Positions 1 through 5,067 of a stretch of 5,067 bases of DNA are shown here, in pieces (within the stretch, counting starts at the first letter, position 1; every line of letters starts with the position of its first letter). Made by a program: the position numbers and the translations under genes. Under the pieces are notes generated by a model. It did not search any database and had not been told where the DNA came from. It saw nothing but the letters and a program-made list of their open reading frames with translations. The DNA comes from Paenibacillus sp. (GTDB lineage Bacteria > Bacillota > Bacilli > Paenibacillales > Paenibacillaceae): the NCBI GenBank assembly GCA_003529225.1, contig DOJM01000533.1:17431-22497 (forward strand), given 5' to 3'.

Positions 1-108
1 AGCCCTCTCTAAAAAGTGTTCTGCTACAAATTTTGCACGTAAAGGATCTCCTGGGAGCAAAACGCGCTCTGCTATTTCTCCCTTATTTGCACCTAAATGC
101 CTGCTCAT
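1..108 (-). CDS. deoD: Purine nucleoside phosphorylase DeoD-type, N-terminal 36 codons (gene runs off the left edge)
   Basis: The minus strand reads [20 protein letters not shown], then [16 protein letters not shown], open to the window edge. This matches the N-terminus of hexameric DeoD phosphorylases, which begin with [21 protein letters not shown]. The enzyme cleaves purine (deoxy)ribonucleosides with phosphate to give free base and (deoxy)ribose-1-phosphate in cytosolic purine salvage. The conserved GDPLRAK segment (residues 20-26) belongs to the phosphate-binding part of the family (known for the family, not tested here). The ATG at 106-108 has a strong GGAGG (116-120) seven bases upstream, which fixes the start. 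The Mga-type regulator gene lies upstream on the same strand, 161 bases away, with no clear terminator between, so read-through is possible. I found no convincing own promoter. Only about 15 percent of the expected 235-residue protein is visible, but the match is distinctive. Confidence 0.93.
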   Translation of the reverse strand, partial: MSRHLGANKGEIAERVLLPGDPLRAKFVAEHFLERA

Positions 109-131
109 AGTTCTTCCTCCAACTTTTAATA

Positions 132-147
132 GTAAACTGAGGTTTAC
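132..147. repeat. Short perfect palindrome upstream of deoD
   Basis: GTAAAC (132-137), TGAG (138-141), GTTTAC (142-147): a 6-4-6 inverted repeat 24 bases upstream of the deoD start codon. A weaker 5-4-5 inverted repeat (ACTTG, CCCT, CAAGT, 162-175) lies just beyond it. Neither is followed by a T-run in either direction, so they are not terminators. They could be an operator or a leader hairpin near the deoD ribosome binding site. No regulator can be named from the sequence. Confidence 0.35.
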
Positions 148-184
148 CGAAATCGCTTTCCACTTGCCCTCAAGTAAAATCAGT

Positions 185-230
185 TTTGAAACTAGATTGA
201 GCATAAGGTTTTTTTACATTTCAAACTAGA
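185..230. repeat. Pair of 12-bp direct repeats between regulator gene and deoD
   Basis: TTTGAAACTAGA (185-196) and TTTCAAACTAGA (219-230) differ at one base and are 34 bp apart start to start, close to three helical turns and so roughly on the same face of DNA. They lie upstream of deoD and just downstream of the Mga-type regulator gene. Phased direct repeats often are binding sites for a transcription factor. That role here is an inference, and in an AT-rich stretch chance similarity is possible. Confidence 0.35.
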
Positions 231-269
231 CCAAAAACTTACGTAGGTAACGGAAAATAATTGGTCAAA

Positions 270-1703
270 TTATAAAAGCAATTCTTTACGAATATTGTCC
301 AAATCTCTTTTAGAGGGGATCTTAGAAATAATAACAACAGGCACGGTCTTTAGTGCAACCGGGATATTACTAATGACAAGATCAATATTATTTTGCTGCA
401 TGATCTCGTCGGTTAGCCCCTTCATTATGGATGTATTAAGGATCAACTGATCCCCTATTTCCTTCTTTATTAAATCTGCTATGTAATGACGAATTGAAAA
501 TTCTTCCCCGATCACTAAGAAAGCCCTCTTACTCTTGTAACGTAAACTTGAACGAACAATTAAGGTTAGCTTTGTTAAATGAAAATGATTATATAGAACG
601 GAAGGGTAAGTTTTATTCCACGTTTGCATACAGGTTTGCAATTCTTGATAAATTTGGTGGCACTCCTGCTGGACATATGTTGTTAAATGACTTTTTGAAA
701 TCATCATCCATTCCGGAATGGCATTTTCGATTAATAGCTTGTCAAAGAACCCGTAAATCTCCAAGATAAATCGTTCATGCACATCCAAGTTCGGGTATAC
801 CTTTGCCAACAACATTAGAAGCAGATTCCCCATTTGATATTCTTCTTTATCCTTATGTAATTCGACTTCTTTCATCGGAGTGATCTCTGACCCTTCATAA
901 TAATGATATTGGCTGAGACTAACCATGGATTGCATAAAGAATATTTCACTCTTTGGAAATTCGATGGACAGCTTTTCTTCAAGGCGCTCTGCGATGGCTC
1001 TTACTGGTTTATAAAACATCCCCTTTTCCCAGGGGTATGCATTTTCGTCGATGGTTACACAATTTCCTTTCCCAGCTCTTTCTATTACAATTGCCAACAA
1101 AAAGGACAATTTCCTTTTGGAATTTATAAAATATACAATGTTATTCTCATTCTCTATATTTGTGATCAACTGATTGATATAAACAAAATCGACATTCGCA
1201 AAGGGCCATCCTGAAAACTCATACGCTTCACAATATAAATTCCAATAAAAATATCGAATATTCATTTCATTCCCTTTGATCACAGGTGTAGAGTAACTAA
1301 TGCGTAACTTATACGCTTTTAAATCATTATTATTTAATTCCACAATCAGCTTCTTCAAAGACGAGGTACTCATAAACATGGCTTCAGAAAGCTCCTCCAC
1401 AGACATTCGACCAGCATTCGTAAACAATAAATGCATCAGCCGATAAAAAATGGTTTGTCTGAACATAGAAGAAATCACTTCACTTATCGTACTTTGCCCA
1501 TCACGTAGAAGAACGATTCCCTTACCTCTAGAAACTTCAATGGTTACACTAGAGGGTAGTTGCTTACTGATTTCCTCCACCATCTTCCGTATTGTCTTAT
1601 CTGAGATCCCTAAACTTTTTTCCACTTCGGCTAAGGTAAACCATCTTTGTTCTGTATCAAGCAGCGTTAATAGTTGGCTAGCTAAATTAAATCCCTTATC
1701 CAT
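270..1703 (-). CDS. Mga/AtxA-family transcriptional regulator (HTH, PRD-like, EIIB-like)
   Basis: A 477-residue cytosolic regulator with the architecture of Mga and AtxA. Residues about 20-47 form a first helix-turn-helix (FTLAEVEKSLGISDKTIRK). Residues about 98-123 form a second one (GRMSVEELSEAMFMSTSSLK). Residues about 170-390 are a helical PRD-like region with scattered histidines (H267, H283, H309, H339, H349, H373, H375). Residues about 393-477 fit an alternating beta/alpha EIIB-like fold (AFLVIGEEFSIR, then DLVISNIPV and VPVVIISKIPSK). The EIIB-like loop has no cysteine where active PTS EIIB proteins carry the phosphorylated one, so it is probably a sensing or oligomerization module, as in AtxA. 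Length agrees with AtxA (about 475 residues). The ATG at 1701-1703 has an AGGGTGG-type ribosome binding site upstream. A TATACT at 1742-1747 on the minus strand could be a -10 box, but no good -35 goes with it. There is no adjacent PTS or virulence gene, so its targets are unknown. The family assignment is firm; the exact member is not. Confidence 0.85.
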   Translation of the reverse strand: MDKGFNLASQLLTLLDTEQRWFTLAEVEKSLGISDKTIRKMVEEISKQLPSSVTIEVSRGKGIVLLRDGQSTISEVISSMFRQTIFYRLMHLLFTNAGRMSVEELSEAMFMSTSSLKKLIVELNNNDLKAYKLRISYSTPVIKGNEMNIRYFYWNLYCEAYEFSGWPFANVDFVYINQLITNIENENNIVYFINSKRKLSFLLAIVIERAGKGNCVTIDENAYPWEKGMFYKPVRAIAERLEEKLSIEFPKSEIFFMQSMVSLSQYHYYEGSEITPMKEVELHKDKEEYQMGNLLLMLLAKVYPNLDVHERFILEIYGFFDKLLIENAIPEWMMISKSHLTTYVQQECHQIYQELQTCMQTWNKTYPSVLYNHFHLTKLTLIVRSSLRYKSKRAFLVIGEEFSIRHYIADLIKKEIGDQLILNTSIMKGLTDEIMQQNNIDLVISNIPVALKTVPVVIISKIPSKRDLDNIRKELLL

Positions 1704-1780
1704 TGTTATCCACCCTATTTCAATTTCATTTTAATTTTTATAGTATAAACAAATTCACATCTATAACCATATTATTTTTC

Positions 1781-1814
1781 AATAAAAAAACTCGGGTTTC
1801 ATTTACCCGAGTTT
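1781..1814 (-). terminator. Intrinsic terminator of bioY
   Basis: A perfect 10-bp stem, AAACTCGGGT (1788-1797) and ACCCGAGTTT (1805-1814), closes a 7-base loop. Read on the minus strand it is followed directly by a run of T (A-run at 1781-1790 on the plus strand). It begins 30 bases after the bioY stop codon and separates bioY from the regulator gene transcribed in the same direction, so the two are probably separate transcription units. Confidence 0.9.
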
Positions 1815-1843
1815 CAAGAAAAAAACATATCCAAATTTTCATA

Positions 1844-2395
1844 TCACATCTGTGCTTTTTCTTCAATAGGGCTGATTGGTTTAAGCTGCATCGTTATGAC
1901 GGCTGCAATAACGGCTTTGATGATGTCTCCCGGAAGAAAGGCCAATGCTCCGACAAGACCAGCCCAGACCGATGTATTGGTTATCAATGCCATGATTGGG
2001 GCGCCAATCAGACTCACTAGTAATACACCAAAGATTATGTTGATCATTATCAGCTTCCAAGTTCGGACCTTCGGCCAGATTTTTTCAGAATACCAGCCGA
2101 TAAGACCGGCCGCGATCGGGAAGCTAAATATGTATCCTGCAGAAGGACCAATGAGTACCGGGATTCCGCCGCGACCACCAGTCAGTACAGGCAGTCCAAT
2201 GGCTACCAGAATGATGAAAATGACTAGACTGAGCGCGCCCATCCGTTTCCCCAGAAAACTTCCAGCTAACATGACGCCAAGCGTCTGGGCAGTGATCGGA
2301 ACGGGGATGAAGCCAAGGGGGATGGGTGGAATCATACCCAGCACCGCAATAAGTGCTGCGAATAATGCAGCATAAATAAGTTCTTTTGTCTTCAA
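1844..2395 (-). CDS. bioY: Biotin transporter BioY (S component of an ECF transporter)
   Basis: A 183-residue very hydrophobic protein with about six membrane segments. It shows the BioY signatures: PLGFIPVPITAQTLGVMLAG (residues 26-45), the glycine-rich GGRGGIPVLIGPSAGYIFSF (73-92) and the late PGDIIKAVIAA (155-165). BioY binds biotin in the cytoplasmic membrane and works with the shared EcfA/EcfA'/EcfT energizing module, which is not in this window. Length is normal for the family. The start is taken as TTG at 2393-2395, because GGAGG (2404-2408) sits eight bases upstream of it. The in-frame ATG at 2408-2410 overlaps that ribosome binding site and has none of its own. A strong promoter overlapping a BirA operator lies upstream, and birA is divergent, so repression by biotin-loaded BirA is predicted. 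The gene ends with TGA, then a strong terminator. Confidence 0.95.
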   Translation of the reverse strand: MKTKELIYAALFAALIAVLGMIPPIPLGFIPVPITAQTLGVMLAGSFLGKRMGALSLVIFIILVAIGLPVLTGGRGGIPVLIGPSAGYIFSFPIAAGLIGWYSEKIWPKVRTWKLIMINIIFGVLLVSLIGAPIMALITNTSVWAGLVGALAFLPGDIIKAVIAAVITMQLKPISPIEEKAQM

Positions 2396-2403
2396 AAAAT
2401 TGA

Positions 2404-2408
2404 CCTCC
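2404..2408 (-). promoter_or_regulatory. Ribosome binding site that sets a TTG start for bioY
   Basis: Minus strand GGAGG followed by an eight-base spacer and TTG (2393-2395). The upstream ATG at 2408-2410 shares its G with this site and has only AT-rich sequence before it, so it would give five extra residues without a ribosome binding site. Confidence 0.8.
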
Positions 2409-2459
2409 ATTGGATATAAATGATTGTATTCTGGTTAGTAGATACGTCCAGTAAGCTGA

Positions 2460-2488
2460 ATTATAATGGAGATATTCATGATTGTAAA
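2460..2488 (-). promoter_or_regulatory. bioY promoter (sigma-A type)
   Basis: On the minus strand TTTACA (2483-2488), a 17-base spacer and TATAAT (2460-2465): a perfect -10, five of six at -35 and ideal spacing. The predicted transcript starts near 2453, giving a leader of about 58 bases before the TTG start. The -35 hexamer lies entirely inside the left half of the BirA operator, so operator binding should exclude RNA polymerase. Confidence 0.85.
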
Positions 2489-2514
2489 CCAAAATTTAAT
2501 TTATAGTTCACAAT
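2481..2514. promoter_or_regulatory. BirA operator (biotin-responsive)
   Basis: Inverted repeat ATTGTAAAC (2481-2489), 16-base AT-rich spacer, GTTCACAAT (2506-2514), with one mismatch between the arms. This fits the known BirA-biotinyl-AMP operator form TTGTAAAC-N14-16-GTTTACAA, described for both E. coli bio and Bacillales bio/bioY genes. It lies between bioY and birA, encoded in opposite directions, and covers the bioY -35 box. The match of motif, spacing and neighbours makes the call strong without a database search. Confidence 0.9.
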
Positions 2515-2531
2515 AGAATGAAATACCAAGC

Positions 2532-2559
2532 TTGAGTTTTTCCAATTGTTATATAGAAT
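2532..2559 (+). promoter_or_regulatory. Candidate birA promoter
   Basis: TTGAGT (2532-2537), a 16-base spacer and TAGAAT (2554-2559) face birA, giving a leader of about 75 bases. The -35 begins 18 bases right of the BirA operator, so the two do not overlap. It is a moderate match, and other AT-rich hexamers nearby could serve. Confidence 0.5.
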
Positions 2560-2628
2560 TAGAGTATTCAGTCGCAATCGTTGGATGTTAATCTATTCAA
2601 TGGGTTTTGGTCGGAGAGTTATACTTTT

Positions 2629-2633
2629 GGAGG
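2629..2633 (+). promoter_or_regulatory. Ribosome binding site that sets the birA start
   Basis: GGAGG with a nine-base spacer before ATG at 2643-2645. The reading frame stays open upstream to a TTG at 2607, but that codon has no ribosome binding site. Using it would add 12 residues that are not part of the family. Confidence 0.85.
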
Positions 2634-2642
2634 TTTAAGTTC

Positions 2643-3620
2643 ATGACAGTAAAAGAACATATTCTTGCCTTGCTCGACAGTAATAAGGGTGAATATTTTT
2701 CCGGCGAGGAAATAGCCGTTCAGTTATCCGTGACGCGCAGCGCGGTCTGGAAAGCCATAAAATCTTTACAGACAGACGGATATTCCATACAAGCTGTAAC
2801 TAATAAAGGATATTCCATGTCACCTCAAACAGATATCCTATCTGCAAGTGCAATTTCAAAATATCTGGATACCCAGGGGCAAAAGTTACGTGTAGAAGTC
2901 TTTAAGACACTATCTTCAACGAATGAAGCCGTAAAAAGCCTTGCCTCAAATGGAGAAGCTGAGGGTAAGGTGATCCTTTCCGAAGAACAGACCGCTGGAC
3001 GCGGGAGAATGGGCCGAAAATTCTTTTCTCCACCGGGAACGGGTATCTATATGAGTATCCTGCTGCGTCCCAAGCTGTCAGCAACAGATTCCGCTCTGCT
3101 GACCACTTGCGCCGCTGTTGCAGTCGCCCTTTCCATCGAGAGCGTATCCGGTAAAGAAACGCAGATTAAATGGGTGAATGATGTCTTCATGGAAGGTAAA
3201 AAGGTGTGCGGGATCCTTACCGAAGCATCTGTGTCCCTGGAAAACGGCTGGCTTGATTATGCCGTTCTTGGTATTGGTATCAATGTAGCGCTACCGTTCG
3301 ACGGCTTTCCTAACGACCTTACCGAGATTGCAACATCTGTAATTTCTGAAAACAATTCTTATGGTGATCTCCGCAACCGACTGGTAGCAGAAGTACTGAA
3401 CAATTTCATGGGATATTATGAGCAATTAACGGACAGATTGTTTCTTTCCGAATATAGAAAACGGTTAATTTCACTTGGAAAACCCGTAACAGTGATAAAG
3501 AATAATGAACAGCTTAAGGCAACAGCCATTGATATCGATAACGATTGCCATCTGAAAGTCAGATATGAAAATGGTGACGAGGAATATCTTTCAAATGGAG
3601 AAGTCAGTGTTAAAATTTAG
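2643..3620 (+). CDS. birA: Bifunctional biotin-[acetyl-CoA-carboxylase] ligase / biotin operon repressor BirA
   Basis: A 325-residue cytosolic protein, the same length as B. subtilis BirA. It activates biotin with ATP to biotinyl-5'-AMP and transfers biotin to carboxylase carrier lysines; when acceptors are saturated the dimer binds operators. Residues 1-60 are a winged helix-turn-helix (GEEIAVQLSVTRSAVWKAIK, 21-40). The catalytic domain has SSTN (91-94), the biotin/ATP loop GRGRMGRKFFSP (119-130), KWVNDV (176-181) with the catalytic lysine region, GILTE (190-194) and GIGINV (210-215). Residues about 275-325 form the C-terminal SH3-like domain. All expected motifs are intact, so both activities are likely. 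ATG at 2643 is chosen over the upstream TTG because of GGAGG at 2629-2633. The gene is divergent from bioY across a BirA operator. No clear terminator follows. Confidence 0.97.
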   Translation: MTVKEHILALLDSNKGEYFSGEEIAVQLSVTRSAVWKAIKSLQTDGYSIQAVTNKGYSMSPQTDILSASAISKYLDTQGQKLRVEVFKTLSSTNEAVKSLASNGEAEGKVILSEEQTAGRGRMGRKFFSPPGTGIYMSILLRPKLSATDSALLTTCAAVAVALSIESVSGKETQIKWVNDVFMEGKKVCGILTEASVSLENGWLDYAVLGIGINVALPFDGFPNDLTEIATSVISENNSYGDLRNRLVAEVLNNFMGYYEQLTDRLFLSEYRKRLISLGKPVTVIKNNEQLKATAIDIDNDCHLKVRYENGDEEYLSNGEVSVKI

Positions 3621-3668
3621 CTATTGTTCTTTTGCGTAATCATGGAGGAATCATTTTTCAGTGGTTTA

Positions 3669-4075
3669 TTATTGCAAATTATTTTTTATCCAGCTAAGCG
3701 GCGACTCTTCCTTCGGACCCAAGCAAATAGATTTCTTGCATGGGTGGCACGCACACGGCTGTTCGAGGCGATAGCAAAACACGCCCAGTCTCCAAGTTCT
3801 GCTATCGCTTCGTCTGCGGGCCAGCTTATGGTCTTGCCCCCAAGACCTAACGCCTCGCTGACAGATTTGGCGATGTCCACATAAGATTCCTCCCCATTTT
3901 CGGCAAAGAAATACGATGCAGACGGTGCTTTTTCAAGTGCGTCAAAATTTTGTTCGCTCGCCGTTTCACCGCGGGCATCATCTCCAACCACACTTGAACC
4001 CGATGTATGCAAAAATGGCTTTCCACTTCCACTTAGAGCAGCTATAAAAGTTTCAACTGCCAGCAAATGATCTGA
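3669..4075 (-). pseudogene. Remnant of an NAD-dependent epimerase/dehydratase (extended SDR-like) gene
   Basis: The minus strand encodes two separated parts of one SDR-like family. The first is SDHLLAVETFIAAL, then KPFLHTSGSSVVGDDARGE, the central strand with the serine-rich motif. The second is ALEKAPSASYFFAENGEES, then LGLGGKTISWPADEA and ASNSRVRATHARNLFAW, the C-terminal part. They join directly at about 3938-3946 (NFD then ALEKAP). From memory of the family, about 90 residues holding the YxxxK catalytic region should lie between them. The N-terminal Rossmann nucleotide-binding part (GxxGxxG) is also absent, and an in-frame stop lies just before 4075. Near 3717-3719 one lost base would restore a normal ending, PKEESPLSWIKNNLQ with stop at 3669-3671; as it stands, translation ends at 3686. 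There is no ribosome binding site before the only usable start (TTG at 4066). It is a dead, multiply deleted gene, convergent with birA. Confidence 0.85.
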
Positions 4076-4128
4076 ATTTTTTTATCATATACTTACTATA
4101 AGTTTGCGGGTTTGTTTTTAAAATATCT

Positions 4129-4133
4129 GGAGG
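4129..4133 (+). promoter_or_regulatory. Intact ribosome binding site of the broken secreted-protein gene
   Basis: GGAGG with an eight-base spacer before TTG at 4142-4144. That TTG opens the frame encoding a good signal peptide, which marks it as the original start. An earlier TTG at 4138-4140 is in a different frame and gives no recognisable peptide. Confidence 0.7.
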
Positions 4134-4141
4134 TAACTTGA

Positions 4142-4655
4142 TTGAAATTATTACAGCTCAGTTTAGCTGTTACTTTAGCGAGTACCCTATTATTTGGACC
4201 TTCGTATCAATCTTTTGCAGCGTCTACTACAATAAACTCCCCTGTTCTATTGCAAATCAATGAGTACAATATTCTCTACACTTATCAAAGCAACCTTATA
4301 TTGATAGCAAACAAAGATTAATTGTTCCCCTTCGTGCAGTAAGTGAACTACTAGGAGCTTCTGTGTCGTATATATAGTAAAGTCTATTAAGGAATCGGAT
4401 ATTCCTCCTGATAGAATTGCTAATCAGAACGGAATTTTACCAACCACTTTTAATTTGACACTTAGTGAACTAAGTGAAAATAAGCTTCAACAGGGAAATA
4501 TCAATTTAAGCGATCTTAACCCAACAACAGAACACCTACGTCCTCGTGCAGCCCTCACAAAAGATCAAGTATTTCAGCAGAAAACGGAGTTTACAGCTAG
4601 TAATTATGACGACTATTTAAAATATATACTAGCAGTGGGCAGGATCCTAAAATAA
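4142..4655 (+). pseudogene. Frameshifted secreted protein with copper amine oxidase N-terminal-like segment
   Basis: Three consecutive frames carry one protein. Frame A (TTG at 4142 to TAA at 4319-4321) gives a signal peptide, LKLLQLSLAVTLASTLLFG and then SYQSFAA, followed by a mature start ending NEYNILYTY. Frame B continues as KQPYIDSKQRLIVPLRAVSE, then LLGASVSY, ending at TAG 4375-4377; the P(Y/F)-D---R--VPLR-VSE-LGA--- pattern is typical of the copper amine oxidase N-terminal-like domain of Bacillales surface proteins. Frame C continues from about 4374 as VKSIKESDIPPDRIANQNG to KYILAVGRILK and TAA at 4653-4655. The first break fits loss of one C near 4286 (TAT CCA AAG expected). The second lies in an alternating TA run (4369-4376), where one extra TA would explain it. 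Undoing both gives about 170 residues. The C-terminal part (about 100 residues) is not recognised. The name reflects fold similarity, not oxidase activity. Confidence 0.8.
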
Positions 4656-4678
4656 GTAAATACAATTCACGAAACGCA

Positions 4679-4725
4679 AAACGAGCCTAGAAGTGAATAT
4701 AGAAGCTCGTTTATTTCTTATTTTA
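4679..4725 (+). terminator. Probable terminator after the broken secreted-protein gene
   Basis: AAACGAGC (4679-4686) pairs with GCTCGTTT (4705-4712) across an 18-base loop, with a T-rich tail (TATTTCTTATTTT) on the plus strand. It starts 24 bases after the stop codon of the pseudogene and before the next gene. The large loop and interrupted T-tract make it weaker than the bioY terminator. Confidence 0.55.
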
Positions 4726-4841
4726 CAAGAGATTGTTTTCAAACCTCTACATGGAAGCCAGAACATAATCGATGCGTGAAAAGTACTATCAAAGTGTGTG
4801 ATTTCTTGCGCTTTTAAAATTATAAGGAGGGTTATTAATAA

Positions 4842-5067
4842 ATGAAACGTCCCATTCTTAGTAAAAAAACGTTCTTTCAAATAATTTTTTTGATATTTCT
4901 TATAGGAATATACTTTTTATTCTTCGGATTACCATGGAAGTCCATAACCCATAAAAAACAATTCGAAGTCTATTTAGAAGATAAGTATCAAATTGACTTC
5001 AAGTTAAAAAAGATGGACTATGATTTTATGCACCGAACATACCTTACTTATGCATATCCCGTGAGTG
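4842..5067 (+). CDS. Small membrane-anchored protein of unknown function, N-terminal part (runs off the right edge)
   Basis: ATG at 4842-4844 follows AAGGAGG (4824-4830) with an 11-base spacer, slightly long but strong. The 75 visible residues begin with a basic MKRPILSKKT, then one transmembrane helix at about 11-31 (FFQIIFLIFLIGIYFLFFG). A charged segment follows (HKKQFEVYLEDKYQIDFKLK), then KKMDYDFMHRTYLTYAYPVS. With positive charge before the helix, the rest should lie outside the membrane. The pattern of one helix followed by a lysine-rich --YLE-KY-I-F--K---YDF---TY-AYP segment resembles small Bacillales anchored proteins of the YfjL-like kind. This is a recollection of pattern, not a verified match. 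It is probably transcribed on its own because a likely terminator precedes it. I could not identify a good promoter in 4726-4823, which otherwise holds nothing I recognise. Confidence 0.7.
   Translation, partial: MKRPILSKKTFFQIIFLIFLIGIYFLFFGLPWKSITHKKQFEVYLEDKYQIDFKLKKMDYDFMHRTYLTYAYPVS

Noticed and set aside
132..147. Second BirA operator upstream of deoD, because of the GTAAAC and GTTTAC arms
   Set aside because: The spacer is 4 bases rather than 14-16 and the flanking TT/AA positions are missing, so it does not fit a BirA site.
229..266. GACCAA/TTGGTC inverted repeat as a terminator for the regulator gene
   Set aside because: Only six base pairs across a 26-base loop, with no proper T-run following on the minus strand.
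109..269. Purine riboswitch in the deoD leader
   Set aside because: No recognisable three-helix core or conserved junction bases, and no terminator/antiterminator pair.
494..1734. Plus-strand open frames inside the regulator gene (for example 494-769, 903-1214, 1450-1734)
   Set aside because: No ribosome binding sites or recognisable protein features, and they overlap a complete, well-matched minus-strand gene.
1896..2375. Long plus-strand open frame opposite bioY
   Set aside because: It is the antisense shadow of a hydrophobic gene; its protein is Pro/Thr/Ile/Met-rich with no family features.
2607..2642. N-terminal extension of birA from TTG 2607
   Set aside because: It has no ribosome binding site, and the extension contains the GGAGG used by the ATG at 2643. 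The shorter form has the standard 325-residue length.
3624..3884. Plus-strand open frame opposite the epimerase remnant
   Set aside because: It is an antisense shadow of the remnant and has no family features.
3686..4066. A functional 126-residue protein on the minus strand
   Set aside because: It lacks the Rossmann and catalytic parts of its family, has no ribosome binding site before its TTG, and ends in a shifted frame.
4647..4880. Minus-strand open frame across the gap before the last gene
   Set aside because: It covers the probable terminator and the ribosome binding site of the plus-strand gene and has no start signals of its own.
1..5067. CRISPR arrays, insertion sequences, tRNA or rRNA genes
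   Set aside because: No regularly spaced repeats, transposase fragments, paired terminal repeats with target duplications, or RNA gene signatures were seen.

Overview
The window looks like chromosome of a low-GC Gram-positive bacterium of the Bacillales. The reasons are strong GGAGG ribosome binding sites, two apparent TTG starts, a 325-residue two-domain BirA, an Mga/AtxA-type regulator, and a decayed gene with a copper-amine-oxidase N-terminal-like segment, a type common in Paenibacillus and Brevibacillus. The genus is an inference and cannot be fixed from this sequence alone.

Layout from left to right. (1) Minus strand, 1-108: the first 36 codons of deoD (purine nucleoside phosphorylase), preceded by a 161-base gap holding a pair of 12-bp direct repeats and a short palindrome. 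(2) Minus strand, 270-1703: a 477-residue regulator of the Mga/AtxA class, with two helix-turn-helix regions, a PRD-like middle and an EIIB-like C-terminus. (3) Minus strand, 1844-2395: bioY, the substrate-binding membrane subunit of an ECF biotin transporter, followed by a clear intrinsic terminator. (4) Plus strand, 2643-3620: birA, the biotin protein ligase and repressor, divergent from bioY. (5) 3669-4655: two dead genes, an epimerase/dehydratase remnant on the minus strand and a secreted copper-amine-oxidase-domain-like protein on the plus strand broken by two small lesions. (6) Plus strand, from 4842 and running off the right edge: a small membrane-anchored protein of uncertain function.

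The best-supported functional unit is the bioY/birA divergon. Between the two genes lies a near-perfect BirA operator (ATTGTAAAC, 16-base spacer, GTTCACAAT). Its left half contains the -35 hexamer of an excellent bioY promoter (TTTACA-N17-TATAAT). This predicts that biotin-loaded BirA shuts off bioY when biotin is plentiful. The birA promoter candidate starts 18 bases to the right of the operator, so birA may escape repression or be only mildly autoregulated.

I do not see a clearly new biological system here. The less ordinary items are the compact biotin-uptake/repressor divergon, an orphan Mga-type regulator with repeats between it and deoD, and a decay zone where the lesions can be read base by base.
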